Assembly: GCA_013398055.1 (NCBI GenBank)
Contig: VZRS01012054.1
Coordinates: 1-64,000, forward strand
Length of the DNA: 64,000 bases
Reading direction: 5' to 3'
DNA from: Ifrita kowaldi
Lineage: Eukaryota > Chordata > Aves > Passeriformes > Cinclosomatidae
In this document: positions 15,101 through 27,610 of the stretch, piece after piece
How the letters are laid out: the number at the start of each line of letters is the position of its first letter
Numbering within the stretch: position 1 is the stretch's first letter
Position numbers and translations under genes: made by a program
The notes under the pieces: model-generated
Databases searched by the model: none
Seen by the model: the letters and a program-made list of their open reading frames with translations, nothing else
What the model was told of the DNA's origin: nothing

Positions 15101-18100
15101 TATCCACCTTATGGTGAACTCTAGCAGCTAAAGAAGTATTTCTCTACCTTGACAAAAGAGTTAATGGATGTGTCTAATTACATTTCATAACGTATTTTCA
15201 TGACACTCCTCCCAAGCAGAAAGAAAATACTTGTCATGGCTGATAGATTAGATGTGTTCTCTGGTTAGCTATTAAAGTTGTTGGTACTTATTCTGCTTCA
15301 TCTGCACTATTTTCAGGATGTAAGTCCTGACAAAAATTTATGTTGTTCTTGAATTTCTCATTAAATACAATTCTTGAAAAGAGCAGCAGAAAATGTATGT
15401 ACATCTGCTCAGAAATATTGCCATATAAATACACCAGAAATTGTCTGGACAGAGTAATAATCCTTCAGAGGTCAATGACAACAGTAATATTAGCAATTTT
15501 GAAAGTAGTAATAATAGTAAAAGATTATGATACTAGTAATACTTGTGATAGCAATAGTAACAGCCAGTGTCACAGGCTCAGTTTTGTCTAGGACAGCACA
15601 CAGACACACTAGAGTCTGAGTTTTGATTCTTTCCTCTCTCAGGTGATATGTGGATCTTCAGCTTAGGCCTTGTTAGATCGTGGCTAACAAGTATTTTGCC
15701 ATTGACTTAAGTGGAGGCAAAGATCCCCTCTTGATCTTTTTAGCCAAAATTTTCCTTTGCATTTTTCTGCTGTACAAGTCTGAGGCCCTATTTCAAAGAT
15801 GGGAGAGGAGCTCAGATCCCTTTAAAGCTTGAAAATGTGCCAGAGTTCCTAGGTTATTTATCCTGCCATCTTAGGCTGTGGATTAGTTAAGGTAAAATAA
15901 AATAAAGTAAGAAATGTTAATTCAGAGGGTTGTGTCAGTTATTTGTTCAGGAGACTTGTGTGAATGCTCATTTTTCTTCTATTACTTACTGGAGTTTGCA
16001 TCTGTAGGTTGTAGCTCTCTGTGAGACTGCTGTGATGAGAGCCAAGCTCTGTGTTCTTAGAAGCATTCAAAGCAACTACTTCCCTGCAGCATCAAAGCAC
16101 TGGGAATCAACATGCTAGCAACTAATGTGCTGAGGAGTTGCACAGTTTCTAGTATCTTCAGTGTGTTTTTTTTCATAGGGCCCCAGACACTAAGACAGTT
16201 GGATATAATTTCATCCTTGCCTTGCTTCAACATAAGCTAATTAGGAAGCTCATTATTTATTTGGCACAAATTTAACATAACAAATCAATTTAACAGGGCA
16301 CAAGAGACAAAGTAATTTAAAATTAAAGTCAGAATCAAGATGAAATAGCAAGATGGAATATTTTAATTTCTAATAATGCATAACATCCTAATGGCTCTGT
16401 GGGCTTCAGTGGTGTTTCTGACACAGACAGGTCAGCACCAACCTCCCAGAGAAAGGCAGGGTTCACTGATCAGTGTTTTCTCTTCCAGGTGGCACCGCCT
16501 CCGCTCCTGTCATTCCCATCCAATGCCACTACACCACTACTGTGAACAAGATGGATAATCTGAAAGAGGGAAAGTCTCTGACAAAATAGAATCAAATGGC
16601 TGGAGACTATAATTAATGAAAATATTTTCATGAGTTACCCAACGACAGAAGTTCCAGTGATCTCTATCAAGCTAGGCTGGAAACAGATTTTTTAGGCTTA
16701 TGTGGAACACCGGTAACCTAGAAACTATCCCTAGGATTAATTTCTCCATGATCATGAACATTTTATTTTAGACTTAGGAAGTCTGTGATGAGATTTTTTA
16801 AAATTTATTCATTTTTTATCGCTTTACATAACCTTAAAAAAAAATTACCAAGATTACTGTAGAGCAAAATGCTCAGCTAGTGTAAATATCAGTGAAGACA
16901 ATATAATTATATTCATTTACACTGGGGGTAATTGGGCTCCATCTATTTTTGATCTTTCACATAACTTCTGTCTGCCATGGACCTAACTGTTCTCACATGG
17001 TTTATGAGATTTAGGGACAGTGCATTTTCCAACCAGTGTGGAACCTGGGAGGTTTCCTTGTCTGTTCATAGCGTGTAGGAGTTGTAAACATTTACAGTTC
17101 CCAGCATGGTCCTTCTCGCTTTCCCAACAGCTTTGATTTGTTAGAAAAGAGGCAATGAGACTTGTTTGAGTGATGTTGCGCATGGGGGACATAAGAAATA
17201 CTTAGTCTGTGCTGAAATCCTGCACAATTACATATGTTTTCCTGGTATCTGTCTGAACAGACAGAGATCATTGTGCTCCCTGGATATAAATTAGTCTGAT
17301 GCTTTTCTACTCCTACTTACCTCATCAAGTCCTAGCACTAAACCCTGGGCCAGACCCAGAGCTGATGCAAAAACAGAACAGAGGATCTACACAGATTTAC
17401 AGCACGGGGAGAGGACTGGGGAGAGATGAAATAGTGGAAGGGATCATCAGAAATGCTGCTGCCCAGTGCTGTAGTGTGATGGCAGTCTTTTGCACAATTC
17501 ATCTGGAGATGGAGGCATATCCACTCCTACAGATTCCATGTGCTTAAGCCAATGAGGAACAGTGCAAGGACTTGCTTCCCTCTCTTGCTGGAAAACTCTG
17601 ATCACAGAGTTTGAGGTTCTTAATTTCTAAAGCTGTCCAGAAATGTAACATGTCTGTTATCTACATCTTGTATGTTGATGAATAAAGTTAAATTGATGCT
17701 AATCCTTTGGCTTTTACAGTAGTGTACATTTCAGAAGTGTCAGAAATGGGCTGAGAAGTTCATACTCAAATATGGGAAATGCTTGCTGCAATTCAGTAAG
17801 AATATACAAATACAGTGTGCAGAACCAGTCTCAGCTGGGGTGTTGAGTATGCAGGTACTTATGGTGCAGGATTTGAAGCAGATGCCTTTCTCTGTTCTGT
17901 GTAGGAGTGTGGAGGGTGAGAAACATCTTCAAGAAATCTTTGCAAATGCAGTAACCTGTTCCTGGCCAGCTTTTCTCCATAGTTTAAGCTGCTTTAGGTT
18001 ATGGATTTTTCCATAGTATAAGGAAGCAGAAAGGCATGGTGTAGTTACTACCTTCCTTTTCCTGAAAGAGAAAACAGAGGATTTTCTTGCAAGTTTTATG

Positions 18101-18110
18101 TATCTGGGTG
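3107..18110. other. 15-kb non-coding stretch
   Basis: I see no gene that can be supported. The longest open frame is 145 codons (8436-8873, +) and matches no family I know. Small items are a T-rich run near 7885-7897, scattered GTA/ATA triplets at 15480-15560, and AT-rich non-repetitive sequence elsewhere. A pyrimidine tract ending in AG at about 16466-16487 precedes a short frame (GTASAPVIPIQ...) that might be an exon, but nothing downstream confirms it. The stretch is consistent with avian intergenic or intronic DNA. Confidence 0.55.
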
Positions 18111-18197
18111 AGGACTTATAAGAAACAATTTTACCAGTTTCTTCTTCCTTTTTTTTTTTTTTTTTTTATTTTTTTTGGTTTTCTTTTTTGGAGAGAA
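18111..18197. repeat. Left copy of gap-flanking duplicate
   Basis: This block begins AGGACTTATAAGAAACAATT, runs through long T homopolymers and ends GGAGAGAA at the assembly gap. Nearly the same sequence restarts immediately after the gap at 18230, beginning AGGACTTATAAAAAACAATT. The two copies differ mainly in T-run length and a few substitutions. This is the pattern expected when an assembler fails on a homopolymer and writes both flanks, rather than a biological duplication. Confidence 0.85.
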
Positions 18198-18229
18198 NNN
18201 NNNNNNNNNNNNNNNNNNNNNNNNNNNNN
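18198..18229. other. Assembly gap (32 N)
   Basis: Thirty-two consecutive undetermined bases lie between two copies of the same T-rich block. Open frames reading through this point in either direction have no meaning. Confidence 0.98.
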
Positions 18230-18316
18230 AGGACTTATAAAAAACAATTTTGCCAGTTTTTTTTTCCTTTTTTTTTTTTTTTTTTAATATATTTTGGTGT
18301 TCCAGATTGGAGAGAA
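18230..18316. repeat. Right copy of gap-flanking duplicate
   Basis: This repeats the block that ends at the left edge of the gap: the same AGGACTTATA start, CAGTTT, long T run, and GGAGAGAA end. It then continues into unique sequence (ATGACCTCAAG...). It is probably the true locus sequence, with the left copy an artefact or the other haplotype. Confidence 0.85.
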
Positions 18317-19336
18317 ATGACCTCAAGATAGGTGAGAAAAAGCTCCATAAAATGGAAAAATGCAACTATTTTACCCCATTGCTCTTTCCTCGGACAATAC
18401 CTGTGTTTTGTGATAGCACACACGTTCCTCGCTGGAGAGTACTTACACTGATTTATAAAAAAGCTACATAAAGGGCAAAAGACATTTTCAGATACAATAG
18501 TAAGCTGTAAATGACACAGCAATTTCACCCCCATCTCTCCATTAGCTTTCATGTTTGTGCATTTAAAGAGAAAAGGAGGGTCTGGAGACTGCTGTTGGAT
18601 GCAGTTAAGAGGTTTGTAACTCTTTACTCTGACTGTTGCTGATCTGTCCACAAAACTGGAAGATTATTATTGGTATTGGGTAACCAAGGAAGGATCCACA
18701 TCTACAGCAGAGGTGGGAAATGGTCATGATCCCAGGTGAGGTTTTGGTTAAAGAGAAGGATAACAGTCAAACATCATTAAAGCCTGTAGATGAAAGTCTT
18801 AAGTAAGCTGCAGATCTTTGCCTCTGTGTGTGTGTGCATTTTTCTATAGCACTGGAAGAAAAGGGATGTGCCTTGCTTTCTGCACTAAACCATCTTGTTA
18901 CCTCTGCTCTGTGAGGATCACCTCCTGTACCAGCTTATGCAGTGGTTTGTTTAACAGTATGAATTCTTTTGGACAAAAGAACGTTGTGACTATACCAGAG
19001 TAAATGCACAGCCATGTCACAGAGTTAGAGTGGCCACACTTGTCCAAATGTGGAAAAATGAAGAGAGGAGCTGTATCTGCACCAAGTTATCCATCCGAAA
19101 CAGTTTCACCTTTTTTAACATGGCCTCTGAAGAGGGCATAAACCTTCTCCTGCTCAGAAACAAAGAGCTTTTTCAAGTGTTTACACTGGTTTGAGCAAGC
19201 TGATGCTTGATGAGCATTTGATCACATTTAACCCTGATGCTGTTATCAGCAGGCATTGTTCCTACTCACTGAAATGCCTCATTTTGAATTGAGAGTTTCA
19301 AACTCTGCAGTGTTTTTCATCAGAGGTGAATATTTT

Positions 19337-19368
19337 GGGGGAGGAAGGGAGGGAGGAAGGGAGGGGAG
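19337..19368. repeat. GGGA/GGAA purine microsatellite
   Basis: Interrupted GGGA, GGAA and GGAG units make an all-purine tract on the plus strand. Such tracts mutate easily and can adopt triplex structure; no function is implied. Confidence 0.8.
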
Positions 19369-19730
19369 TTTCAGATTTCAGGAATGAGGAAACTGCCAGC
19401 AGAGAGTAATAGCCACAGCCAGGACATTGCAAGGCGGCCACAGGATTAGTCTGTAAAATAAGGGTCCCTCTGCTTTTCTTGTTTCCTAGGATTGCTAGCT
19501 TGGTGTTTTCTCAGCCCAAGGATACCTTTTTCCACAGTCCTGAGTAATTTTGAGTGGCCCAGGACCCATGTGCTGATAGCAGGAGTAGATCCAGGCACAT
19601 ACCCAGCACTTGCTGGTTATATGATCTACTTTCTTGCCTGACTCTTGTTGTGGTAAGGCACCTTACAACCTTACAGGTTTCCTTTTGAGATATATTTAGG
19701 TAAAGTAACTTCCTAGTCAAGATTTCAGTG

Positions 19731-19778
19731 CAGATACATGCACAGATACACGCACAGATATGTGCAGATACATGCATG
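19731..19778. repeat. CAGATA(C/T)ATG minisatellite
   Basis: About four diverged copies of a 10-12 bp unit (CAGATACATG, CACAGATACACG, CACAGATATGTG, CAGATACATGCATG) lie head to tail. On the minus strand they translate as a repeated Cys/Ile/Ala stretch, which explains the open frame there. Confidence 0.75.
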
Positions 19779-19909
19779 AAATTTTTCTGAAAATGTCCAG
19801 ATTATTCCAGTGGGTTTTGTGAAGAGACTTTTTGCCTAAACTACTTGCCTTTACTGTTTAACATCAGTAAAGAAGAAGATTCTCAGGTTACCATTCAAGA
19901 TATGTACAA

Positions 19910-19980
19910 GTTTGTCTGAACTGCCAAATCAGCAGCTTATGTAGGCTATGCAGGAGTTTATCTGAACTGCCAAATCAGCA
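19910..19980. repeat. 46-bp-period tandem duplication
   Basis: A 25-bp block beginning GTTTGTCTGAACTGCCAAAT at 19910-19934 recurs at 19956-19980 with a single G-to-A change. The intervening 21 bp is less similar. This is a simple local duplication in non-coding DNA. Confidence 0.85.
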
Positions 19981-22900
19981 CCTAGATAAGGATATACAAG
20001 TACTGTGGCTGAAATAACAAGAACTGACACACCTCTACATATTCCTTGGGGCAGAGAAGCAGACTCATCAAACTGCTAAATATTTCAGCTCCCTTCCAGT
20101 AAGAATTCCTGGCAAACCATGATATCATTTCTGTGCAGATGTTCATCGGGTAAACAAACACAGAGCTGCGCTCCCAATCCTGTCTTTAGCAAACGGGCTG
20201 GGATAGTAGCCCTCCTGCAATATAAGACCATCACTCTTAATTACACAGATGCCTTGATATTCTTTCCTTTTCTAAATGCATTAGGACACTGCCAGGTCTC
20301 TGTAGAAGAAATTGAAATAAGAGATAATTTGCAATGCTCTCTAAGAAAAATAGTCTGAATTTTCTTCCTTCTTGCCTTGACTTCTCTTCTTACGGTGTTC
20401 ATGGAGTGACAAACAAGTTTTCTTGCAAATTTCTGTTGACTTTCAGGCAACCAACTTTCTACCTTATGTTAATGTCATACGAACATGAAAGAATTTAGCA
20501 CCTTGAGTTCCTGAAGCTTAATGGCCTATTATGCAAAAGGGGTGGGACACAACTCACAACTCAAATGATACCTTGACAGCATGTAGTTCAAAATTTAGGA
20601 CATGAAGACCTTATTCTTCTGCTGCTTGAAGTCCTAAACTTTTATGGTAAATTCCCCCAGAATTTAAATTATAGTTTCTGAGAATGTCTTGGTGTGCTGG
20701 GCATGTCCGTGTAAAAAAAATTTAGGCAGTGTCTCTGTTGGGATACACGAAAGAGTTCTTCTAACCATCTTGATTGATAAAGATTTAAAAGAAACAACCC
20801 TCCACCTCAAACCTAATCACTACAAGTATGAAATAATTTGCAGGAGAAAAGGGTGCAGAGGGAAAAGTGTTAAATATGGGTCTGGAGAGCTATAGCAAGG
20901 CAAGGATTGTGTAGGGAAAGTCACTGGGGAGCATGAAAGAACAGACCCAGGGCCAGTGGTGTTCCACTGCAAGGCTGGCCTCCTGGTTATGGCACTGGTT
21001 TGCTAGCTGTGAATGACTTATATGAGAATGAGGTATTATCAGTATCTTATATATTTAGGTATCTCTTCAGAATTTTTTTTTTTTTGTGTTTTAAACCTTA
21101 AAAGAATATCCAGGTATGAATGGAGAAACAATTATCAGATGAATATAGGAAAGAGTGATTTTATGGTTTCTTCTTTTAATGCATTTATAGGTCAAATAGA
21201 AGAGTGTTTTTTAACTCTTGTCCTGGCGCATGTCTCCCTACAAGGTAACACAATATTTTAATTTTAATAAAATTCTACTGGAGAGGAGATGACAGCTGGT
21301 ATAAACCAGACTTTCTGGGTCTTTTTACTTCCATGAAGCAATCATTCAGAGCACTTCTGTCAGATCTGCAGAAATACTCTGCAGTTTATGTGATGGGTTG
21401 TGAATATTATTATGCACAATGTTTAAGAGTAGAACAAGACAGAAACAGGCTCTATACAGGGAAGAACGAAAATGGGACTGTTAAAAAGGTATGGATGTGC
21501 TGTAGGAAACAAACGGGGTTTTAGGCACTTCCCTGTGAAAGAAGAGTGCTCATCCAGTTCACAGAACACTGGATAATATATTATAGAGGTTCTCACGATA
21601 TTGTAGGTGCTATGAAGTGAAACCTAAGGATAAATACCTGTTATTATTAGGATTATTGTGGCTGAAATATTTTGTGCTTGTTTGTGCTGAACATCAGAAA
21701 AATCAGTGGCTGCAATCAGAATGGATTAAGAAAACTCCCTAAAATTAGCCTATTCATTAGAAAGGCCAGGTCACTTAGCAGCCCAGAAAGACATTTCGGA
21801 GCTGTAGCAACACAGAAAATGGTGGTGACTAAAAAGGAAAAGGACAATATTATAAGAACAAATGAAAGGATTTATAATACTGTAGAAATTCAAAGGAAAA
21901 ACAGCAGACCTGATAGGGGTCAGATAGCAAATATGAAGTAAAGCTGAAACTCCTGAATTAGCTGTTCATTATGAAAAAATCAAAAATAGCTACTCTATTT
22001 GCAGGAAGAAATGATGTGTTAGACTGGGAACCAATGGAGACTTTTTTGGATGATGTGTATGAACAAGGAAAGAGACAGGAGTGGGAACCTGGATGGCTAT
22101 CCCAGGGGAAGGTAGTGCTGACAACTGCTTTTGCCACTCAGTAAGAAGATTTCCAGGGGGTGTGAAACACATTGCTGCAAATCTCTGGCCTTTAAAGGAG
22201 ACCATATCAGGTGATTAGAGTGTTGTGCTGTGCAATTATAGCACCTGCAGTGCGCTCTGAAAGTGAAGCTGGGCTTGACCCTTAGAGCTGTGATCAAAAA
22301 GCAAGAGCAACATCCGTCCTTCAAGCCATGAGGTCCGGTGATGGCAGCATAAGACATGACTTTCCTCCCGGGCCTCTCATCCAGACTGAGTGAGAGCTGG
22401 GTAAATTTCCTTCACTATGGGACAAGAGCCTGGCTTGTCTCTTCCTGCAGATCATGTCCTCATGCCCAGGTTTGATGAGAGAGAGGACTTGCAGGACTGA
22501 TATAACCCTTTTCTCCATCTCGTTGATACTATTCGGTCATGTTTCAAACAATCAGGGGTTCACTGAATTGCAAGAGCGCAACTTTTTTCTTTGTGTCAGG
22601 GGTGATCACCTGAATGCAGCCATAGCCACTTTTGCCATCAAGGATTGGTTGGTGTGTGGTGGGAGCCTATACTCCTTCACTTTTTTCTTCCCCATGTTCC
22701 TTGAGGTGGAGTAAGTGTGGTGGCTGGAGCGGTCGAAGTGGGGTGCCACCAGCTGTGAGTTGGGTCAGGCATTTTCTTATCCCATTGCTGTTTGAGTAAA
22801 TTGTTATTATCTCAACTTGTGGTCATTGCCTTTTGTGCCTTCAGTTCTCCTTTCTAGCCTACCCCCAGTTGCATTCCTTTCTCGTTGCTCAACTGTGATC

Positions 22901-24998
22901 CCACTGAAACCAGTGAAGGCCCAGTGAAGGCCAGGGTGGTATAAAAGTGGTGAAGAAGAGGTCAAAAACCAGCCTAAAGGCTTTAGATAAGTTAGTTTTC
23001 TTTCCTTTTTGGTGGTGAAAATTGCAGCACTCAGCAGAATATGGTATTCTTTTGTCATAGAAAATGTGTATGGTATACACCATCTGGAATCTTCACAAAA
23101 GGAACAGTTGAAAACAGTATCAATGAGGATGATAGCACAGCTATCCCTCTGCTTTTTCTGCTGCTTGCTTCATCTATATCAAAATGCCATGTTTAGAAAT
23201 CAACATTCGGAGGGATGATCTTGTCAATTAGCGGGTTCTAACATCTTTCTCAATTACTTTCTTCTTTACAGCAGCTTCAAAGAAGGATTTTCTTGCTGTT
23301 GACAAATTCTGAAAAAAAAGCAGATAATGTTCAGCAAGTCTTCATAACTCTTCTCTTTACAGGTTTCTGTATTATTTTCAGGTTTGCTCGTTTAAATTTT
23401 ACTTTTAACCGAACTGCAATAAATCACAGGCTGATATACCAGTTGAAATCATCCCACTGCCCATGGTCTCTGGATTCAGGTGTTCGTGCTGTCTTTATAA
23501 TCTTGTTCTTTAATTTCCTTTTGGACCTTCTGAAACTCCTTCCACTTATTACTTCACTCTTTCAAAATCTTTCCCTCATGGTATTTTGTTAGCTTTTATG
23601 CTATGTAGAAAGATGCAGTTTGAATCCAGCTGTGTAAGCACCAGCAGCAGCAGAACTGGAAATAGTGATAAGGAAAGAAGTTTGCTGGATAGATGGCAAT
23701 AATGGAAGTCTAGAAATGGAGCTTAAAGTGCTAGTTTCAAAATTATTACAAAATTATTCAAAATGATTTCAAAATTATGCACTGTTGAAAAGAGAAACCA
23801 TAATGACATGGATATTGAAGTCACATGGAAGCAGATGTTATTCTCTGAGAGTTTCTGTGAAGCTTTGCCCTTTCACAAATTTTGTTTGGGCTAGGTCAGA
23901 AAGCTCTCTCCAGCTTGTGAAACCTCATCAACACATAAACCACCTCTTCTGTGAAGTTGTCAAGGGAAGAGAATTACAGCACTTCTAGCCTTGCCTGATT
24001 TGGAGGAGGGGAACTTTTTTCTCTTGAAAAAGTAACTATAAATCCATAAAGATAACACAGCATCATTTTTGCTTATTTTTATATAATGAATATTTAAAAA
24101 TTTTTTTGAGAAAAATACACAACAAAACACTAGACTTCTCACCTCTGAATATACAGGTGGCTTGAGAACTAATAAGGGCAGATCTGCAGTTTTTGTTCTG
24201 TTCAGATTAACATCTGTCTGTTGTTAATGATTAGGGTTTATTTGCATGAGAGATGTCTAGAAATGTTATTTGGGTTTTATTTCCGTTGTGTTTCATATGC
24301 TGAAGATGGCAAAGTACTGGTGGATATCAGAATTTCTCATTCTTTATACTGTCAAAGAGTAAAACTTTCCATTGGGATCAAATAACATAATGGCACTGAA
24401 GTATCATATGGAAAGAAATGCTGAGTGGGAAACACTAACTCAGGGTTTCTGTGATTTATTGATGTATTAGTGGGACATAATTAATCAGCAGCTTAGTGAG
24501 CTATTTGAGGATCGATATCAGAAACACAACAGATGAACTACAATAATAAACACTTATAAAACAGTAGGAAAAACGTACAAACTTGCACAGACCCTCCCAT
24601 GGTGAATGCCAAGAAGGTCTAATCTAACCCCACCAGTGCAGTCACAGGTACACACACACAGTTGCACGCACACCCCCGCCCTCCACAGGCTCTGGGCAGC
24701 ACGTGCCTCTCTTTACAAGTTGCACCGGTCCCTTGAGGTGTTCACCAAAGGTGGGCTATGACAATTTCAGTGTAGACCTCCAGAAACACTTTTTGAAGGG
24801 ATGGGTTACAGGTATATAGGATTAAAACAGTAGTTAAGGAACTACCACTCCCATTGCATACAATACCGCTCTCATGAGACTGTTTCTAAAAACCTGATCA
24901 TCACAGCTTGGGGACTTGGGGATAGCCCCTTTCTATGTTTCTGCACTGTGTATTGTATTGTGGGGGCAGCCAGAGAAGGAGTTTTGACAAAGAAATGT

Positions 24999-25270
24999 AG
25001 TGAGAGGACAAGGGGTGATGGCTTTGAGAGAAGGTTCGGATGAGGTATTAGGAAGAAATTCTTTACTGTGAGGGTGGTGAGGCACAGGAACCTCTCTTGC
25101 TCAGAGAAGCTGAGGATGCCCCATCCCAGGGACTCTTCAAGGCCAGGCTGGGTGGATCTTTGAGCAACCTGGTCTAAGTGGAAAGCCTCTGCCCATGGCA
25201 GTGGGCTTGGAAATAGATGATGTTGGAGGGCCCCTTCCAACCCAAACTGCTCCATGATTCTATGATCGTA
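24999..25270 (+). mobile_element. CR1 LINE 3' fragment
   Basis: This is the 3' untranslated end of a CR1 non-LTR retrotransposon, 5'-truncated as is usual. Landmarks in order are AGTGAGAGGACAAGGGGTGATGG, AGGAAGAAATTCTTTACTG, GAGGATGCCCCATCCCAGGG, TCAAGGCCAGGCTGG, GAGCAACCTGGTCTA, CCCTTCCAACCCAAACTG, then the CCATGATTCTATGAT tail. These match the CR1 3' consensus I know from bird genomes. It retains no reverse-transcriptase coding sequence. The 127-codon minus-strand open frame across it is a shadow. Confidence 0.93.
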
Positions 25271-26079
25271 TGGATTAGTTTAAATGCTCCAAGCAGCTCA
25301 GTTTGGTACCATGTGAGGATGGGAGGTATCTGATTTAGTTTACTAACCCCTTTTTTATGCGTCTCCCACTGCAAAATCTATGTGAGAGTACATATTTTGA
25401 TGCTCCCTTTAGGTTTTACAACCCATGAATCCATGCTCTATGCTTTTATTGAGCTTTGCAAGAATGAAAAAGTATGAGAAACAAAGACAAACAAACAAAG
25501 AATTTATTTTTCTTGGTTTTACTAATTGCTTTATTTCATTCCAGGAGTGGAATTCCTTCACCAAGGAATTATTGAAGCATAGTCATCCGCATTTTCTTTC
25601 ACTATTTAGGAAGGCAGAATGGCAGTGTGATCAGAGAGGGTAATGAGACTGTAACCAACCTGGGTTAGTAACAGGCTTCAATCTTCAATCTCTTTGTCTC
25701 CAATCTGCTCTTTCCTTGATGTCCCGTCCTTTACCTATTCCACTTCCCTCCCCTGCTTGATTAACTGCCAAGAAAGCCTTAAGTGTTGGTTTGGTTTTCA
25801 GCATAGCAATTTAAAGTGTGTGCTTGAGGCTGTCTTTTAACAAACTGTGCAAATAACTTAGGTGGCCATGTCAGTTCTCAGGCACTCTTCTGCACTGCTA
25901 ATATGAACAGAGTCTTAATTTATGAGTACACCTCTAACCCACTACTTTTTTCAGCTGTGAGGATGTATTTCTTGGTTTAGTGTAAAATTCCTTTGTACAA
26001 TATATAAGGGTAACATGCACCGACGCAGAATTTTAGAGTGTGTAAGTAGAATTAAAAATGAAATACAGTACATCTACTT

Positions 26080-26250
26080 TTGTCCTATCTGAGAATCACT
26101 ATAACACTTCACAAGATGACGTCAGTAACAAATGATGTACAAACATCACATCAATTAATTGATTGGCACATTAATTTGAAAATGCAAATTCAGGCAGCTA
26201 TTCCTAGCATAAGGCAGATGAATGTGAATGGCTCTGTCATTTGTAGTACA
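26080..26250. promoter_or_regulatory. Candidate enhancer-like block (CRE + octamer)
   Basis: This AT-rich segment contains a perfect palindromic cAMP-response element TGACGTCA at 26117-26124, a CAATTAATTG homeodomain-type core around 26153-26162, and an octamer ATGCAAAT at 26182-26189. Clustering of full consensus sites suggests a conserved non-coding element, but single motifs occur by chance and conservation cannot be tested here. Confidence 0.25.
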
Positions 26251-27379
26251 AATTCTGTTCATCATTTGATTCTGGCATTACTGAGCAGTGTGGTGAGCAC
26301 CTCTCCTACTGGTTTGTTGCAGAGAGAAAATCTGGGATTTTTTTTGAGATAAAATACAAAGTTTTACAAAAGTTTTGAAATGAAAAAATCCAGACAGTTA
26401 GAGGGACTAAGTATTATGTTTTGACAGAAGTAAGAGATACTCAAATCAATGTTTTTTAGGTATCAGCCACATTAAAGGAATGACTAGGTTAAATCTGCTT
26501 AAGGTGTGTGTTTGTAAAGCTTTTTTAAATGTTGTGACTGTAAGAAGAAATGTGTCCATTGAAGCTTGTAGGAAAATGAAATTAGAGAACCTCGTACTGT
26601 GGTTTGTCTGTCACAGAGCATACAAGCAGACCTAGCAAGACCTAGATAAACTTCAGGTCAAATCAATCTTGAATTCTATGTTTTCCTCAAGCAATTTGAG
26701 TCACAATTTAAGAAAAAGCCTCCAAAGGACTTGCAAAGGCACAGAAGTACTTTGATACAAGGCAACTCTATCTGGGATTCTCACTAATATAACTTACGGA
26801 GGAAAATTTCAACACTTCTACACAACATTGATCCACTTTTCTGAGATCTAATGACTATGGTTAAATTTTGGAAGCAGCAGATCAGATTTTGAGGAGGTTA
26901 TTAAACTCTTTGTAGGACTCAAAATAATGCTGTGCTTTACAGAAATTATGACCATATTTTGCCAGAAATGCATGAAGCAGGTGACAATAACAATTCTCCT
27001 TCTGCATTGGTTGTACATAAAATGCACCAGCATGTCTTGTTTGTGCAAAAAGATTTTCTGGGATGGCACACTGTCTGACAGTGGTCTAGGCAGAAGTAGG
27101 GAAAAAGGAGTTAAACTTGATTTTCTTTTCCAAATTCCTCCAGCAATGGCCACTCCCTCTTTTGGCTTGCAGGTTCACTCAGCCATGTATAAATGTTTTC
27201 TGCTTTGCTTGCAGCAAGAATTTGTGGCCTTGTTTGCATTAAAGATCTATTCTTTAATATTTCCTTGAGGAGGTAATGAGTGAGTAAAAGCAGTTGTAAA
27301 TAAAGCTGGTCAATATTTAGTGCTGTTGTTGATTCATTCTTCCAGGTCCACTTGTAAATGCTGCAGCTTCAGCAGTCTC

Positions 27380-27610
27380 TGCTGCAGCTCCTGGGCAAAT
27401 GTATGTCCCTTAATTAATATTTGCATGCTGTATCTCAGGTTAGCTGTGAGAACTGAGCAGTAGCAAAAGGAGCTTATATCTTATCAGTCTCAATGGCTAG
27501 TACAGACTAGTTACATGGCAGTTACTTCATACAATGTGTTATTCTGCATTATGTAATGTGAAATTGCCATTAATTTATGCATGTTAATTGTAAATCTAAG
27601 AATAATAGCA
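27380..27610. promoter_or_regulatory. Candidate conserved AT-rich element
   Basis: The segment contains TTAATTAA followed at once by a reverse octamer ATTTGCAT (27419-27426), and later a run of ATTATGTAAT, CCATTAATTTATGCATG and TTAATTG. This texture, low in simple repeats and rich in homeobox and POU-type cores, is typical of vertebrate developmental non-coding elements. It is inference from composition only. Confidence 0.2.

Larger units (their letters stand above)
18317..24998. other. Non-coding stretch with small repeats
   Basis: No coding sequence is supported. The region contains a purine microsatellite, a short tandem duplication and a GATACA-type minisatellite (each listed separately), a T run at about 21069-21081, and a short CA-rich tract at 24650-24678. 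The remaining open frames are under 100 codons and unrecognised apart from one artefact across the gap. Confidence 0.55.

Noticed and set aside
18087..18651. Several open frames across the assembly gap
   Set aside because: They read through Ns and T homopolymers and have no coding meaning.
24872..25255. 127-codon minus-strand open frame
   Set aside because: It is the antisense of the CR1 3' untranslated end, a familiar false gene call in birds.
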